Shown here: positions 56,714 through 64,000 of the stretch, in pieces
Layout: every line of letters starts with the position of its first letter
Numbering within the stretch: position 1 is the stretch's first letter
Assembly: GCA_023213235.1 (NCBI GenBank)
Contig: CP096137.1
Span: 1,437,587-1,501,586 of the forward strand
Direction of reading: 5' to 3'
Length of the DNA: 64,000 nucleotides
DNA from: Elusimicrobiota bacterium
GTDB taxonomy: Bacteria; Elusimicrobiota; Elusimicrobia; UBA1565; UBA9628
Translations under genes and position numbers: made by a program
The notes under the pieces: model-generated
The model's database searches: none
What the model was told of the DNA's origin: nothing
Seen by the model: the letters and a program-made list of their open reading frames with translations, nothing else

Positions 56714-57250
56714 TCAGAGTTTGAGTCGTTTCAGTTTCTTGCTGATCGGGGCCCGATCGAATTTTTCCGGGTCGAACTTCCCGCCGACCCAATCGAGGCG
56801 ATCTTTGTGCTCAGGATGATTCGGGTCAGCCAGGATCGAGAGCAAGTCCGCGTAGCCCCCTGGCCCGCCGCAGTCCTCCGGCGGGCAGGCTCTTTCGCCA
56901 CTCAGACAATCAAAGAAGGCCGGGTAAGGCGCTGAGTCGATGACCTGTTCGAGCACGACCAAGTGGATCCAATTGTCCCCGGTATCGTACTCGTAGTAAA
57001 AACTGGAGCCTGGACCTTTGGTTTTGGCGACATCGCTGAGCCGCAGGAATTTTTCATGTTTAGCCTTCATCGGCCCGGCGGAGTCCGAGGTGAACTGGTG
57101 AAGGTGGCAGTCTTTCCAGCCCATCGCGATTTGGATGACCTTATGCAGCTTGGCAAAGGTAATGGAACTGGGCACGAGGACTCGCCGCCCAATGAGCGGC
57201 TTGATGTCTTGCAGAACAATCAAGAGTTGGTAGGCCTTGGAATCTTTCAT
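56714..57250 (-). CDS. Plasmid pRiA4b ORF-3 family protein
   Basis: A 178-residue soluble protein with the family signature: YQLLIVLQDIKPLIGRRVLV, LHKVIQIAMGWKDCHLHQF, YYEYDTGDNWIHLVVLE and CPPEDCGGPGGYADLLSILA. Members are small proteins found on plasmids and mobile elements; the activity is unknown. The gene ends 57 bases before the glycosyltransferase start and follows the AbiE toxin gene by 11 bases, so it may be the last gene of that unit. Confidence 0.88.
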   Translation of the reverse strand: MKDSKAYQLLIVLQDIKPLIGRRVLVPSSITFAKLHKVIQIAMGWKDCHLHQFTSDSAGPMKAKHEKFLRLSDVAKTKGPGSSFYYEYDTGDNWIHLVVLEQVIDSAPYPAFFDCLSGERACPPEDCGGPGGYADLLSILADPNHPEHKDRLDWVGGKFDPEKFDRAPISKKLKRLKL

Positions 57251-57261
57251 CTGGCTGGACG

Positions 57262-58203
57262 CTAGATCCTCGGGGCGTATTCCCGAAGTCTGACGAGGAC
57301 TTCTTTGAACTTCGGTCCCGGTCCCAGAAGCAAAGTGTTCATCGCGTCGAATTCCTTGTCGAAGAGCGCGGAGGTTTTGGCGTCCGGGAGAGTGAAAGGC
57401 GTCCGGGCGGCGAACTCCGTCGCGTCGGCGCCCCTGATCTTTTCGGCCTTGTAAACCGCATAGTCTTCCGTGCCGATGAACGCTTGGACGCGCTCGACGC
57501 CGAGGAGCATGAACAGGTCGTAGTAATGCCGCATGAATTGACGCGGGCGGTCCCGCTCCGCGTCGTTGCGGTCTCGGTGCTGCCGGAAGCGCCGGCAGAT
57601 GGTCTGCAGCTTATCCACGAAGGTGTACTCGGGGTTGAAGCACTTCACGGCCGGGGCGCGATTGTCGATGACGGGGAGCCCGGCGGAGAGAGCCTTGTCC
57701 AGCGCCCAACTGCTGAAGTCCCGCGGCTCGTTGGGCGCGGTCTTCGCGAACCCCGCTTCGAGGAGCACTTCGGGCTTGAGGCCCGGAAGCGGGTCGAAGT
57801 ATGGATCGTACTTGAGGCTGATCCCGCCGTTCTGCGCCTTCTCGTCGTCGAAGGCTTTATTGCGTTCGGTCTTGATTCCCGGGATGGAGATCTTCGCGGC
57901 CAAATCATCGTAGAAGCCGAAACGCGCCGCGATGTGCGCGGGCTTCTCGCCTTTGATGTTGAGACCCTCGGGGGGATTGAAGCGGATGTCGATGTCCTCT
58001 GAGAAGCGCTGGATGATGTCCCAACCCTTGGAGAGCGATGTCCCGCCCTTCATCTCGAATTGGAGGCCGTTCTTCTGCAGGCCCCAAAGGCAATGCATGA
58101 CCCAATAGTCTTTCTCGACCACGGCCGCCGGGTATCCCTTCTCGGCAGCCAAGGTCTCGAAGAGCGCTTTGGCGTCTTTCCTGTCGTGAAAGAACTCAGG
58201 CAT
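57262..58203 (-). CDS. AbiEii/AbiGii-family nucleotidyltransferase toxin
   Basis: A 313-residue protein of the type IV toxin group. The nucleotidyltransferase motif is GGTSLSKGWDIIQRFSEDID (Gly-Ser pocket and the two Asp), with later conserved GLPVIDNRAP, KCFNPEYTFVDKLQTICRR and DLFMLLG. AbiEii proteins modify tRNA acceptor ends and stop growth during phage attack. The ATG at 58203 overlaps the antitoxin stop by 8 bases, as is usual for abiE operons. Confidence 0.92.
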   Translation of the reverse strand: MPEFFHDRKDAKALFETLAAEKGYPAAVVEKDYWVMHCLWGLQKNGLQFEMKGGTSLSKGWDIIQRFSEDIDIRFNPPEGLNIKGEKPAHIAARFGFYDDLAAKISIPGIKTERNKAFDDEKAQNGGISLKYDPYFDPLPGLKPEVLLEAGFAKTAPNEPRDFSSWALDKALSAGLPVIDNRAPAVKCFNPEYTFVDKLQTICRRFRQHRDRNDAERDRPRQFMRHYYDLFMLLGVERVQAFIGTEDYAVYKAEKIRGADATEFAARTPFTLPDAKTSALFDKEFDAMNTLLLGPGPKFKEVLVRLREYAPRI

Positions 58204-58768
58204 AGGCTTCTTGCAGGACTCTCCGCGCACCGGGATTTCCGTAGCGTTCCAGGCAGTCTTTGACCTTGTCGTGATCGAAGGCCTTCAGGTTCGTGCCCAG
58301 GTTTTTCAGGACGGACGCCGTGTTGTCCGGCAGGCGCTTCAGGTTGTTGAACAGGTCAACCAGGAGGAACTCCTTGCTCAGCTTCGCGGGGTAGGTCGGG
58401 ACCAGGCGGAAAGTGAAGCGCTTGCCGCCGAGCGTGAAGTCGCCCGCCCGCTTGTGATTGTAGACGACGTAGTTGTTGTAGACCTGCGTCAGCCCGAGGC
58501 CGAGCCGGTTGAAGTGGTTGTAGGAGGTCAGTAGGAAATCGTCCGTTTTTAAGAAGGAGCGGACGAGATCCCGGTCCTCGGGCGGCGCGGAGCCGAAGGC
58601 GTTCTTCTGCGGACGATAGTAAAGCCCGCCGGAGAGCTTTCGGACCTCCCCGGAGGTGACGAGGGCCTTCAGGTCTCGGTCGACGGCGGTCGAAAGCTCC
58701 GCGAGCTCCAAACGCCGGTAGACCTTGCCCGGACGCATGCCGTTCTTGAGTTTCTCGACGTTCTTCAT
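58196..58768 (-). CDS. AbiEi-like (DUF6088) antitoxin
   Basis: A 190-residue protein. The N-terminal winged-helix part (LSTAVDRDLKALVTSGEVRK, LSGGLYYRP) should bind the operon promoter. The C-terminal domain (TSYNHFNRLGLGLTQVYNNY, GKRFTFRLVPTYP) is the antitoxin part. The ATG at 58768 is chosen because the promoter ends only 9 bases upstream; a longer frame to 58861 would run through the promoter. Confidence 0.88.
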   Translation of the reverse strand: MKNVEKLKNGMRPGKVYRRLELAELSTAVDRDLKALVTSGEVRKLSGGLYYRPQKNAFGSAPPEDRDLVRSFLKTDDFLLTSYNHFNRLGLGLTQVYNNYVVYNHKRAGDFTLGGKRFTFRLVPTYPAKLSKEFLLVDLFNNLKRLPDNTASVLKNLGTNLKAFDHDKVKDCLERYGNPGARRVLQEAYA

Positions 58769-58777
58769 GGCACACTC

Positions 58778-58806
58778 AGTATAGGCTGTTTCGAGCTTAA
58801 TTGCAA
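58778..58806 (-). promoter_or_regulatory. Promoter of the AbiE operon
   Basis: On the minus strand TTGCAA (58801-58806) and TATACT (58778-58783) are separated by exactly 17 bases. The ATG follows 9 bases after the -10 box, so the leader is at most a few bases long. The region upstream is AT-rich, unlike the core chromosome. Confidence 0.8.
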
Positions 58807-58902
58807 GTATTTTATGTAAAAATTCATGCATATATTCCTGTCGGGAGTTTTTCGCAGGCATATATCCTCAATGTTGTTGAGGAATCGTGCTTTGAAACGC
58901 GT

Positions 58903-59836
58903 TTAAATCAATGTATTAACCCGGAGGGGCACGCTTCTTACGGCGGCCCCCTGTAAAAGCATTCCCATCGGTGAAAACTTCTTGTGCTGCTCGGCCACGT
59001 CCCGCCGCGCCAAGTTCACGTATTGCCGGGTCATCTCCAGCGTCGAATGCCCGAGGATTTCCTGGAGGCTGAAGGAGTCTCCGCCGTTGCGGACGTAGAG
59101 CACGGCGAAGGTATGCCTCAGCGTATGGGGGGAGAGCCGCACGCCTTCGATCCCGGCCGCCCGGCCATAACGCAGGATGAGCTTCCTGGCCTTACTGCGG
59201 CAGACGGGCTTGCCGGTGCGCCCAAGGAAGAGCTGCGGGGCCTTGGCGGGCCTCTGCGCGCGCGCGCGCGTACTCCAGCAAGGTCTGCGCCGTGCGCGCG
59301 CTGAAGGGCACCGAGCGCTCCTTGCGGCCCTTGCCCATGACCGTGGCCGTTCCCGTCATCCAGTCCACGCGGCCGGCCTCCATGGACAGGATCTCGGAGA
59401 TGCGCAGGCCGGAGTCGAGCATCAGCATCATCATGGCACGGTCTCGTAGACCGTCCGTGGTCCGGGCGTCGGGCATCTCGAGGAGCTTGGCCGCCTGCTC
59501 GAGGCTCATAGGCCGGATGAGCGTGCGCTCTCGCCGCGGCCGCTCGACCAGCTCCATGGGGTTGCTCGTGATCATGCCCTCGCGTTTCCAGAAGCGGAAT
59601 GCGCAGCGGATGCCGCCGTAGGTCCGGAAGACGGTCTCGGAGGAGTGTCCCTTGCGCCTCAGCGCCGACAGGTGATCGCGCAAGGAGGTCGACGCAACCT
59701 GACCGAGCTCTCGGACTCCACGCTCGGCTAGGGACGTTCTCAGGCCGCGCAGGATGTGCCGGTACCAGGCCACGCTTCCGGCGGCCAGGTTCAACGCCAG
59801 GCAACGCGACAGGAAGGACTCGCAGGCGGCTTCCAT
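58903..59836 (-). CDS. Tyrosine recombinase (XerC/D-type), frameshifted
   Basis: About 311 residues: an N-terminal SAM-like DNA-binding domain (SRCLALNLAAGSVAWYRHIL) and a catalytic domain with Arg in DSGLRISEIL, Lys in MGKGRKERSVP, HTLRHTF, His in LGHSTLEMTRQY and the nucleophile Tyr within that motif. The frame breaks in a (GC)n tract near 59255-59270; adding one CG pair reads RARAQRPAKAPQLFLGRTGK and joins the two halves. It starts 9 bases after the replication-relaxation gene, so both form one unit. A close relative ends the window at 63791. Confidence 0.88.
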
Positions 59837-59844
59837 GGTGATGT

Positions 59845-60663
59845 TCAGGCGGCCACCTCCGCGCGAGGCGGCTCTTGGATCGTCGAGACTGCCGGCAGTA
59901 AGAACTTCTGGATACCGCCCATGCTGTGTCGCCGCAGGTATTCGCAGCGCCTCGGGTCCGCCCCGAAAACGGCGAGGTTCGCGGCGTAGATGGAGGACGA
60001 CTGAGCCTTTGCGGCGAGATGGATGATGTGCTCGCGCCCGGTTGGCCATCCGGTCAGGTACAGAATCATCCCGCCCCAGGTGCTGCGCGGGCGGCTACGG
60101 AACATCTCCCGGTAGCGCTGTCGGGACTTCGCCGTCAGCTCGACTTCAACCGCGTGTCGCGGGCCGCCGGCGTCGGAGACGAGAAGGTCCGGCAGCGTCA
60201 GCTTGGAGAATCCCTCGCGCAACAAGCCGCGGCGGCGTAGCTCCTCAAAAGTCTGCCGGGCGGTCTGAACCCTCAGGCCGAGTAGCTCGGTCAGGGCCAA
60301 CCCGACCCCGCAAACCGTGATCTCGTGCCGCAGATAAGCTTCGCCGACGCCTCGGATCGGATGGGGAAACCTAGCCTGCTGGTGCTTCCTCAGCTGCTCA
60401 TGGCCCCGGCCTGTCAGCATGTAAACCTGCCAGTAATTCGTCGGCCTAAAGGTCCTGACCATCCCCTCGTTGACCAAGGTCCGGAGCCTCTTGTACGCTC
60501 CGCCCCAGTGGTCCTCGCGCTTCAAGTCGTTGAAGAAAAGTCTCACTCGCTCGGCCTCTGGAAGCCCGGTTCTAAACAGCAACCCATCCACTTGACCCAG
60601 TCCCATCACGCCCCATTTCTCCAGTGCCGCCAATATTCCCACATCCCTTTTTGTTAATTCCAT
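59845..60663 (-). CDS. Replication-relaxation-like winged-helix protein
   Basis: A 272-residue protein. An N-terminal winged helix (TKRDVGILAALEKWGVMGL, AYKRLRTLVNEGMVRTF) is followed by a middle region and a PD-(D/E)xK-like segment (LTLPDLLVSDAGG, AVEVELTAKSRQRY). This is the layout of the replication-relaxation family on plasmids and integrative elements, which relaxes DNA or regulates transfer. A good ribosome-binding site (AAAGGAGAAG) precedes the ATG at 60663. Confidence 0.78.
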   Translation of the reverse strand: MELTKRDVGILAALEKWGVMGLGQVDGLLFRTGLPEAERVRLFFNDLKREDHWGGAYKRLRTLVNEGMVRTFRPTNYWQVYMLTGRGHEQLRKHQQARFPHPIRGVGEAYLRHEITVCGVGLALTELLGLRVQTARQTFEELRRRGLLREGFSKLTLPDLLVSDAGGPRHAVEVELTAKSRQRYREMFRSRPRSTWGGMILYLTGWPTGREHIIHLAAKAQSSSIYAANLAVFGADPRRCEYLRRHSMGGIQKFLLPAVSTIQEPPRAEVAA

Positions 60664-60726
60664 TCTTCTCCTTTCAAATTTCTCATCATTATTTTTCTAC
60701 CCCAGCCCACCACCTTCCCGACCCCT

Positions 60727-60840
60727 CTACCACAACCACTCTGTATGGTTGGGGGAGAGGGGTCGGGAAGCGTCATCGGCCTCATCGATGACGAGGTGGG
60801 CGACCTTGGGCAGAAAATATCGATACTTTTTGATGCGGCA
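60727..60840 (-). pseudogene. Possible remnant of a transfer ATPase gene (Walker B-like)
   Basis: In one minus-strand frame the region reads KKYRYFLPKVAHLVIDEADD and ends in a stop at 60727. The four hydrophobic residues plus DEADD look like a Walker B motif of a type IV coupling or transfer ATPase. No start and no other domain remain. Chance is possible. Confidence 0.25.
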
Positions 60841-60890
60841 CTTTTCCCTACCCCCGCCAACGCGTTGGCGGGTCTGTTGGCGGCTTCCTA

Positions 60891-61345
60891 GCCCTTACTT
60901 ACCTATCGGACGAGAGGTGAAATCGCTGACAAGCCCTCACTTACATATCCCGCGAGAGACCGAAATCCGCACATGGCCCCCACTGATATATTCGTTTGAG
61001 GGGGCCGAATTCCCGCCAGGCCCCTACATACATATGCGTTTCAGCAGGGCAGTTTCCGACGAAACCCAGCGCCTTTCTTATCCCGATCGGGGGGATAACT
61101 CCGTACGCGGCCCCCACTTATATATGCGTTTGAGGAGGGCAAATTCCCTCCAGGCCTTCTACTTACATATTCGTTTGAGCGGGACATATTCCGACCGCCC
61201 TCACTCTCTAATGCAATCCAGCAGGCCTATTCCCTACCGCGCGAGGAGGCAAACCGGCACAATACGCTCTACTTATGTATTCGTTTGAGCGGGCGCTTTC
61301 GCGACGTTGATCGTACGGGGCCCCTCCTTACCTATCGAACGAGGC
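60891..61345. repeat. Degenerate array of about ten 43-bp repeats
   Basis: The core CTTACATATNCGTTTGAG or a variant recurs with starts near 60899, 60941, 60984, 61028, 61075, 61118, 61163, 61205, 61273 and 61328. Each unit continues with a G-rich block and an ATTCC-like block and begins with a C-rich CCCNCAC. The main spacing is 42-47 bases, near four helix turns. Units differ too much for a CRISPR. The rest of the 60664-61571 gap holds no gene. It may be an origin, operator or partition array of the element. Confidence 0.7.
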
Positions 61346-61571
61346 GACCGAATCCGCACAAATATGTGGCGCAAACTGCAGGGGGCGCGTTCCTTGACGT
61401 CTCCGCACAAAACTAGGCCGCTTCGGCGGGTCGGTCCGCACGCGCCACCTCGCTGCGCGAGGTCCAACGACACGGCGGCCGAATGGGAAGAATCGGGCAA
61501 GGATTTGTGCGCGTCGGTCTCAAAGGGCTTGAGGAGACGCCGTGAACTTGGCCCCGCGCTCGATCAAGAAA

Positions 61572-63647
61572 CTAGCGAGGTCGTCGAGTGCGCAGAGCGA
61601 GGGCTTCGGCTAGTTCGTGTTGTATCCGGGCGTCCTTGGGAGCTATGCGAGCCGCAGCTTGATAACTTATGATCGCCTCATCAAGTTCGCCCTTGAGCCG
61701 GAGCACTCCGCCTAAGTTGGTGTGATATTCCGCCTTGCCCGGCGATATTTCGAGCGCGGTCCTGAAATGGATGATTGCATCGTCCGCGCGGCCGGATGTC
61801 GCAAAGATTATGCCCAGGTTATTGTGCAGAGCGGCGTTATTCGGTTTGAGCGCTAACGCCTGGGTGTAGTGATCAGCGGCTTCGGCGTTTCTGCCTTGCC
61901 TTTGCAGGATAACTCCGAGTTGCCGATGGGCCGGCTCATATCGCGGGTCCAGTTCCACCGTTTTTAGATACTGGTCGAGTGCCTCATTGACCTTCCCCTG
62001 CTTTTCCAATGTCCCGCCTAAGAAGAAATAGCTCAGTGGATAATGCGGCTTCAGGCGAATCGCAATTTTGAACTCATTAGCAGCTTCGTCAAGCTTTCCT
62101 TCGCGTCTGTATATGGTTCCCAGATTGAAATGTGGGTTCATGTAGCCCGGATCGGTTTCTGCCGCTACCTCATAATGTTGGATAGCCTCCTCGGTCCTGC
62201 CTTTTTCATCCAATGTCCTCCCTAGATTGAAATTGGCGATTCGATGGGATGGCTGCATGTTCAAAACTCGGCTCCAAAGTGTCTCATCATCATGCCAAGT
62301 CTCGGCTTGGCGCCAAGTCAATACGCACAAACAGATGAGGATCGGAAGTGGCGCAAGCTTTGCTGCGGTTCGTAGTAGATCAACCGGGCTTTCCAGCCCT
62401 CTAAAAACCATGGCCCCCAACAAGAGCGGCCAACCGAGACAAGAAAGATATGCGTAGCGATCCGCGGCGACTTGCGGTCCGCTTTGAGCCAAGCCTGAAA
62501 CGGGGATTAGCACGATGAGTTGAAATACCCAGACGGCGAGAGCAGCCGGAAAGCGGCGTCTGAACTTGAAGGTGATCGCCCCGATTGCGAAGAACGCCGT
62601 CGTCGATAAATTGAACGGAAAATTTCCGACGCTAATTTGGCGAGGCATCTCGTAAAAATGCGACAACCCCAACGGGAGAAGGGTTTTCCATAAATAGAAG
62701 ACCGAGCCATACATGGACACCAGAAGGCGAGCGGCGACGCCGTGTTGTTCTACATCGGCGATGTCGCCGAGGGTCGCGCGTGAGGCCAACATCACCCCTG
62801 CTCCGGCGCCGGCGAGGAGGAAAAATGGAATCTTCTCGATCAGGAGTATGCGCATGTTTGACCGCCACGACTGCTCCTTGGTGTCCAAGCGTCCCAGCGG
62901 ATATGCGTCCAATATCAACAGAATGAAAGGGAGCATCATCCCAATTGGAAATGACAACAAGGAGAGGGCGAATGCCGCCAGGGCCATCAAGAAATTGCGC
63001 CTTTGTCCGGTTCTTTGGGCCGCCAGGTAATAGTGGATGCAGGCCAGGAAAAATATCGCCGCAAGCGTATAGTGAAGGCCGGACACCCAGGCGACCACCT
63101 CAACCCGGAGCGGATGGATTGAAAAGAGTAGAGCTGCGAATGCGGCGCATACATTGAGGCGCCGCTCCTGCTCGCCGTCCGGTCTTATTACGAGCCGAAG
63201 AATCTGCCGAGCTACGACAAAGAATAGTCCCGCAGCTGCGACGTGGAGAAGAATCCCGACGAGATGATACGCCTTGGGATTCATGCCGCCCAGGCTGTAG
63301 GTCAGGCCGAATATAAGCCAATTCAGCGGCTCATAGTTTCCTTTCCTGAATGAGTCGACGAACATCCATTTCAACTGTTCGAATCCCAGGCCTCTGAAGT
63401 CGGGATTCTGGACGAAATTGGGTGTGTCGTCCCAGACGAACTGTCCACTTAGTGCCGGTAAAAAGGCGAGAAACGTCACCAGGGCGATCGCGAAGATAAG
63501 CCGCCAATCGAGCGGCTGCCGCGATTCGTCATAAGTCCTGGGAGTAACGGGTGTTGATCCCCCAGATAAATTTCCCCTGGGAGCGCAGCACCGTTTATAC
63601 TTTTGGCCGCTGCCGCACGGGCAGGGTTCATTCTTTGATGGCTTCAT
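61572..63647 (-). CDS. SEC-C / membrane glycosyltransferase-like / TPR fusion protein
   Basis: A 691-residue protein in three parts. Residues 1-25 form a SEC-C zinc motif (PCPCGSGQKYKRCC). Residues 45-440 hold about ten membrane helices with the pattern of TMTC/PMT-type transferases (FVWDDTPNFVQNPDF in the first loop with the acidic pair, and YEPLNWLIFGLTYSLGG). Residues 465-690 are six TPR units (for example PHFNLGTIYRREGKLDEAAN, HNNLGIIFATSGRADDAIIH). TMTC-like proteins glycosylate or bind exported proteins. A SEC-C motif on such a protein is unusual. The ATG at 63647 begins exactly at SEC-C. Confidence 0.85.
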   Translation of the reverse strand: MKPSKNEPCPCGSGQKYKRCCAPRGNLSGGSTPVTPRTYDESRQPLDWRLIFAIALVTFLAFLPALSGQFVWDDTPNFVQNPDFRGLGFEQLKWMFVDSFRKGNYEPLNWLIFGLTYSLGGMNPKAYHLVGILLHVAAAGLFFVVARQILRLVIRPDGEQERRLNVCAAFAALLFSIHPLRVEVVAWVSGLHYTLAAIFFLACIHYYLAAQRTGQRRNFLMALAAFALSLLSFPIGMMLPFILLILDAYPLGRLDTKEQSWRSNMRILLIEKIPFFLLAGAGAGVMLASRATLGDIADVEQHGVAARLLVSMYGSVFYLWKTLLPLGLSHFYEMPRQISVGNFPFNLSTTAFFAIGAITFKFRRRFPAALAVWVFQLIVLIPVSGLAQSGPQVAADRYAYLSCLGWPLLLGAMVFRGLESPVDLLRTAAKLAPLPILICLCVLTWRQAETWHDDETLWSRVLNMQPSHRIANFNLGRTLDEKGRTEEAIQHYEVAAETDPGYMNPHFNLGTIYRREGKLDEAANEFKIAIRLKPHYPLSYFFLGGTLEKQGKVNEALDQYLKTVELDPRYEPAHRQLGVILQRQGRNAEAADHYTQALALKPNNAALHNNLGIIFATSGRADDAIIHFRTALEISPGKAEYHTNLGGVLRLKGELDEAIISYQAAARIAPKDARIQHELAEALALRTRRPR

Positions 63648-63695
63648 GAACGACGCGCCGCAAGGCTCGCCCTGTCAAAGTGTACATATTCGCCT

Positions 63696-63767
63696 ATGCT
63701 GAAAGACTCCTGGGAATGCGAGGCGTACAACGAACGGCCGCATGAGGCGCTGAAAAATGTTTCCTGA
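63696..63767 (+). pseudogene. Transposase C-terminal remnant (IS3/IS481-type)
   Basis: The frame reads LKDSWECEAYNERPHEALKN and stops after VS. The YNERPHEAL phrase is the hallmark of the end of the rve integrase core in IS3- and IS481-group transposases. No upstream part is present; a truncated scrap. Confidence 0.7.
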
Positions 63768-63790
63768 ACGACGTATGCGCGGCAGTTCGG

Positions 63791-64000
63791 CTACCTTACC
63801 ACCACTCGGCGGCGTCCTCCGGGCACGAGGCACATGCGGTCCATCGGGCTGAATTTGCGATGTAGCTCTGCCACGTCGCGGTTCGCCAGGCCGACATAGA
63901 CTTTCACCATGTCGAGCGTCGAGTGCCCGAGGATCTGTTGAAGACTGAACGCGTCGCCTCCGTTCATGATGTATTGCGTCGCGAAGGTGTGGCGCAGCGT
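63791..64000 (-). CDS. Tyrosine recombinase, C-terminal part (5' end outside the window)
   Basis: Seventy codons on the minus strand, open to the right edge: TLRHTFATQYIMNGGDAFSL, then QILGHSTLDMVKVYVGLANR with the catalytic His and nucleophile Tyr, and the ending PGGRRRVVVR. It is clearly related to the recombinase at 58903 (same SLQ-ILGHSTL-M and FSPM blocks). It follows a transposase scrap. Confidence 0.85.
   Translation of the reverse strand, partial: TLRHTFATQYIMNGGDAFSLQQILGHSTLDMVKVYVGLANRDVAELHRKFSPMDRMCLVPGGRRRVVVR

Noticed and set aside
60749-61288. A 179-residue open frame across the repeat array
   Set aside because: The repeat spacing is often not a multiple of three, so the repeats are kept at DNA level, not as protein; the composition is also unlike a real protein.
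60891-61345. CRISPR array
   Set aside because: The units vary in both halves, no unit is identical to another and no cas gene is near. Spacing also varies.

Overview
The window is 64 kb of high-GC bacterial chromosome with short gaps, many ATGA start/stop overlaps and promoters placed directly at start codons. The dense histidine-kinase complement, the Ala/Pro-rich secreted protease and the DUF2914 and SNF2 proteins suggest a free-living bacterium, most likely a metagenome-assembled Elusimicrobiota-like lineage. That assignment is an inference; no rRNA gene is present to test it.

Region 1 (1-33.1 kb, core chromosome, about 70% GC). Eight histidine kinases and five stand-alone response regulators fill much of 1-9 kb, 12-16.5 kb and 26-30 kb. 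Most are PAS-HisKA-HATPase sensors translationally coupled to a single-domain CheY-like partner; one pair is NarX/NarL-like. Between them lie housekeeping and stress genes: pterin carbinolamine dehydratase, OsmC, parvulin, DUF1328, a secreted Bcp-type peroxiredoxin, an amidohydrolase, a patatin, a subtilase and a SNF2 helicase. At 18.6-22.3 kb a LexA-type box sits between a SRAP (YedK/HMCES) gene and a divergent operon of a RecA-fold-like protein, a small helical protein and a compact family-B DNA polymerase. This looks like an SOS-induced lesion-processing cassette.

Region 2 (33.2-53.4 kb, integrated island of lower GC). It is bounded by 11-bp direct repeats that match the 3' end of a tRNA gene, and a large serine recombinase sits at its right end. 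It carries a Type III restriction-modification system (res/mod), a TIR-TM protein, a zinc-hook SMC-like ATPase with a HEPN-like motif (RloC/PrrC-like), a GIY-YIG-type protein, a candidate structured RNA followed by a LAGLIDADG endonuclease gene, a ribbon-helix-helix protein, a RepA-like ATPase and a TPR protein. A small serine recombinase gene is split by an IS256-family element, with an 8-bp target duplication. Repeated palindromes and iteron-like repeats suggest an origin, partition or operator region.

Region 3 (53.4-64 kb, patchwork). A membrane glycosyltransferase gene is interrupted by an IS30-family element. It is followed by a pRiA4b ORF-3-like protein, an AbiE toxin-antitoxin pair, a tyrosine recombinase with a replication-relaxation-like protein, a degenerate array of about ten 43-bp repeats, a SEC-C/glycosyltransferase/TPR fusion, a transposase scrap and the end of a second tyrosine recombinase.

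A caution for all users: about two dozen genes are broken by single-base gaps, nearly always in runs of C or G, and adding one base restores a good protein. These look like consensus errors in the assembly rather than true pseudogenes. In the list below such genes are given as one feature, with the suspect run named.
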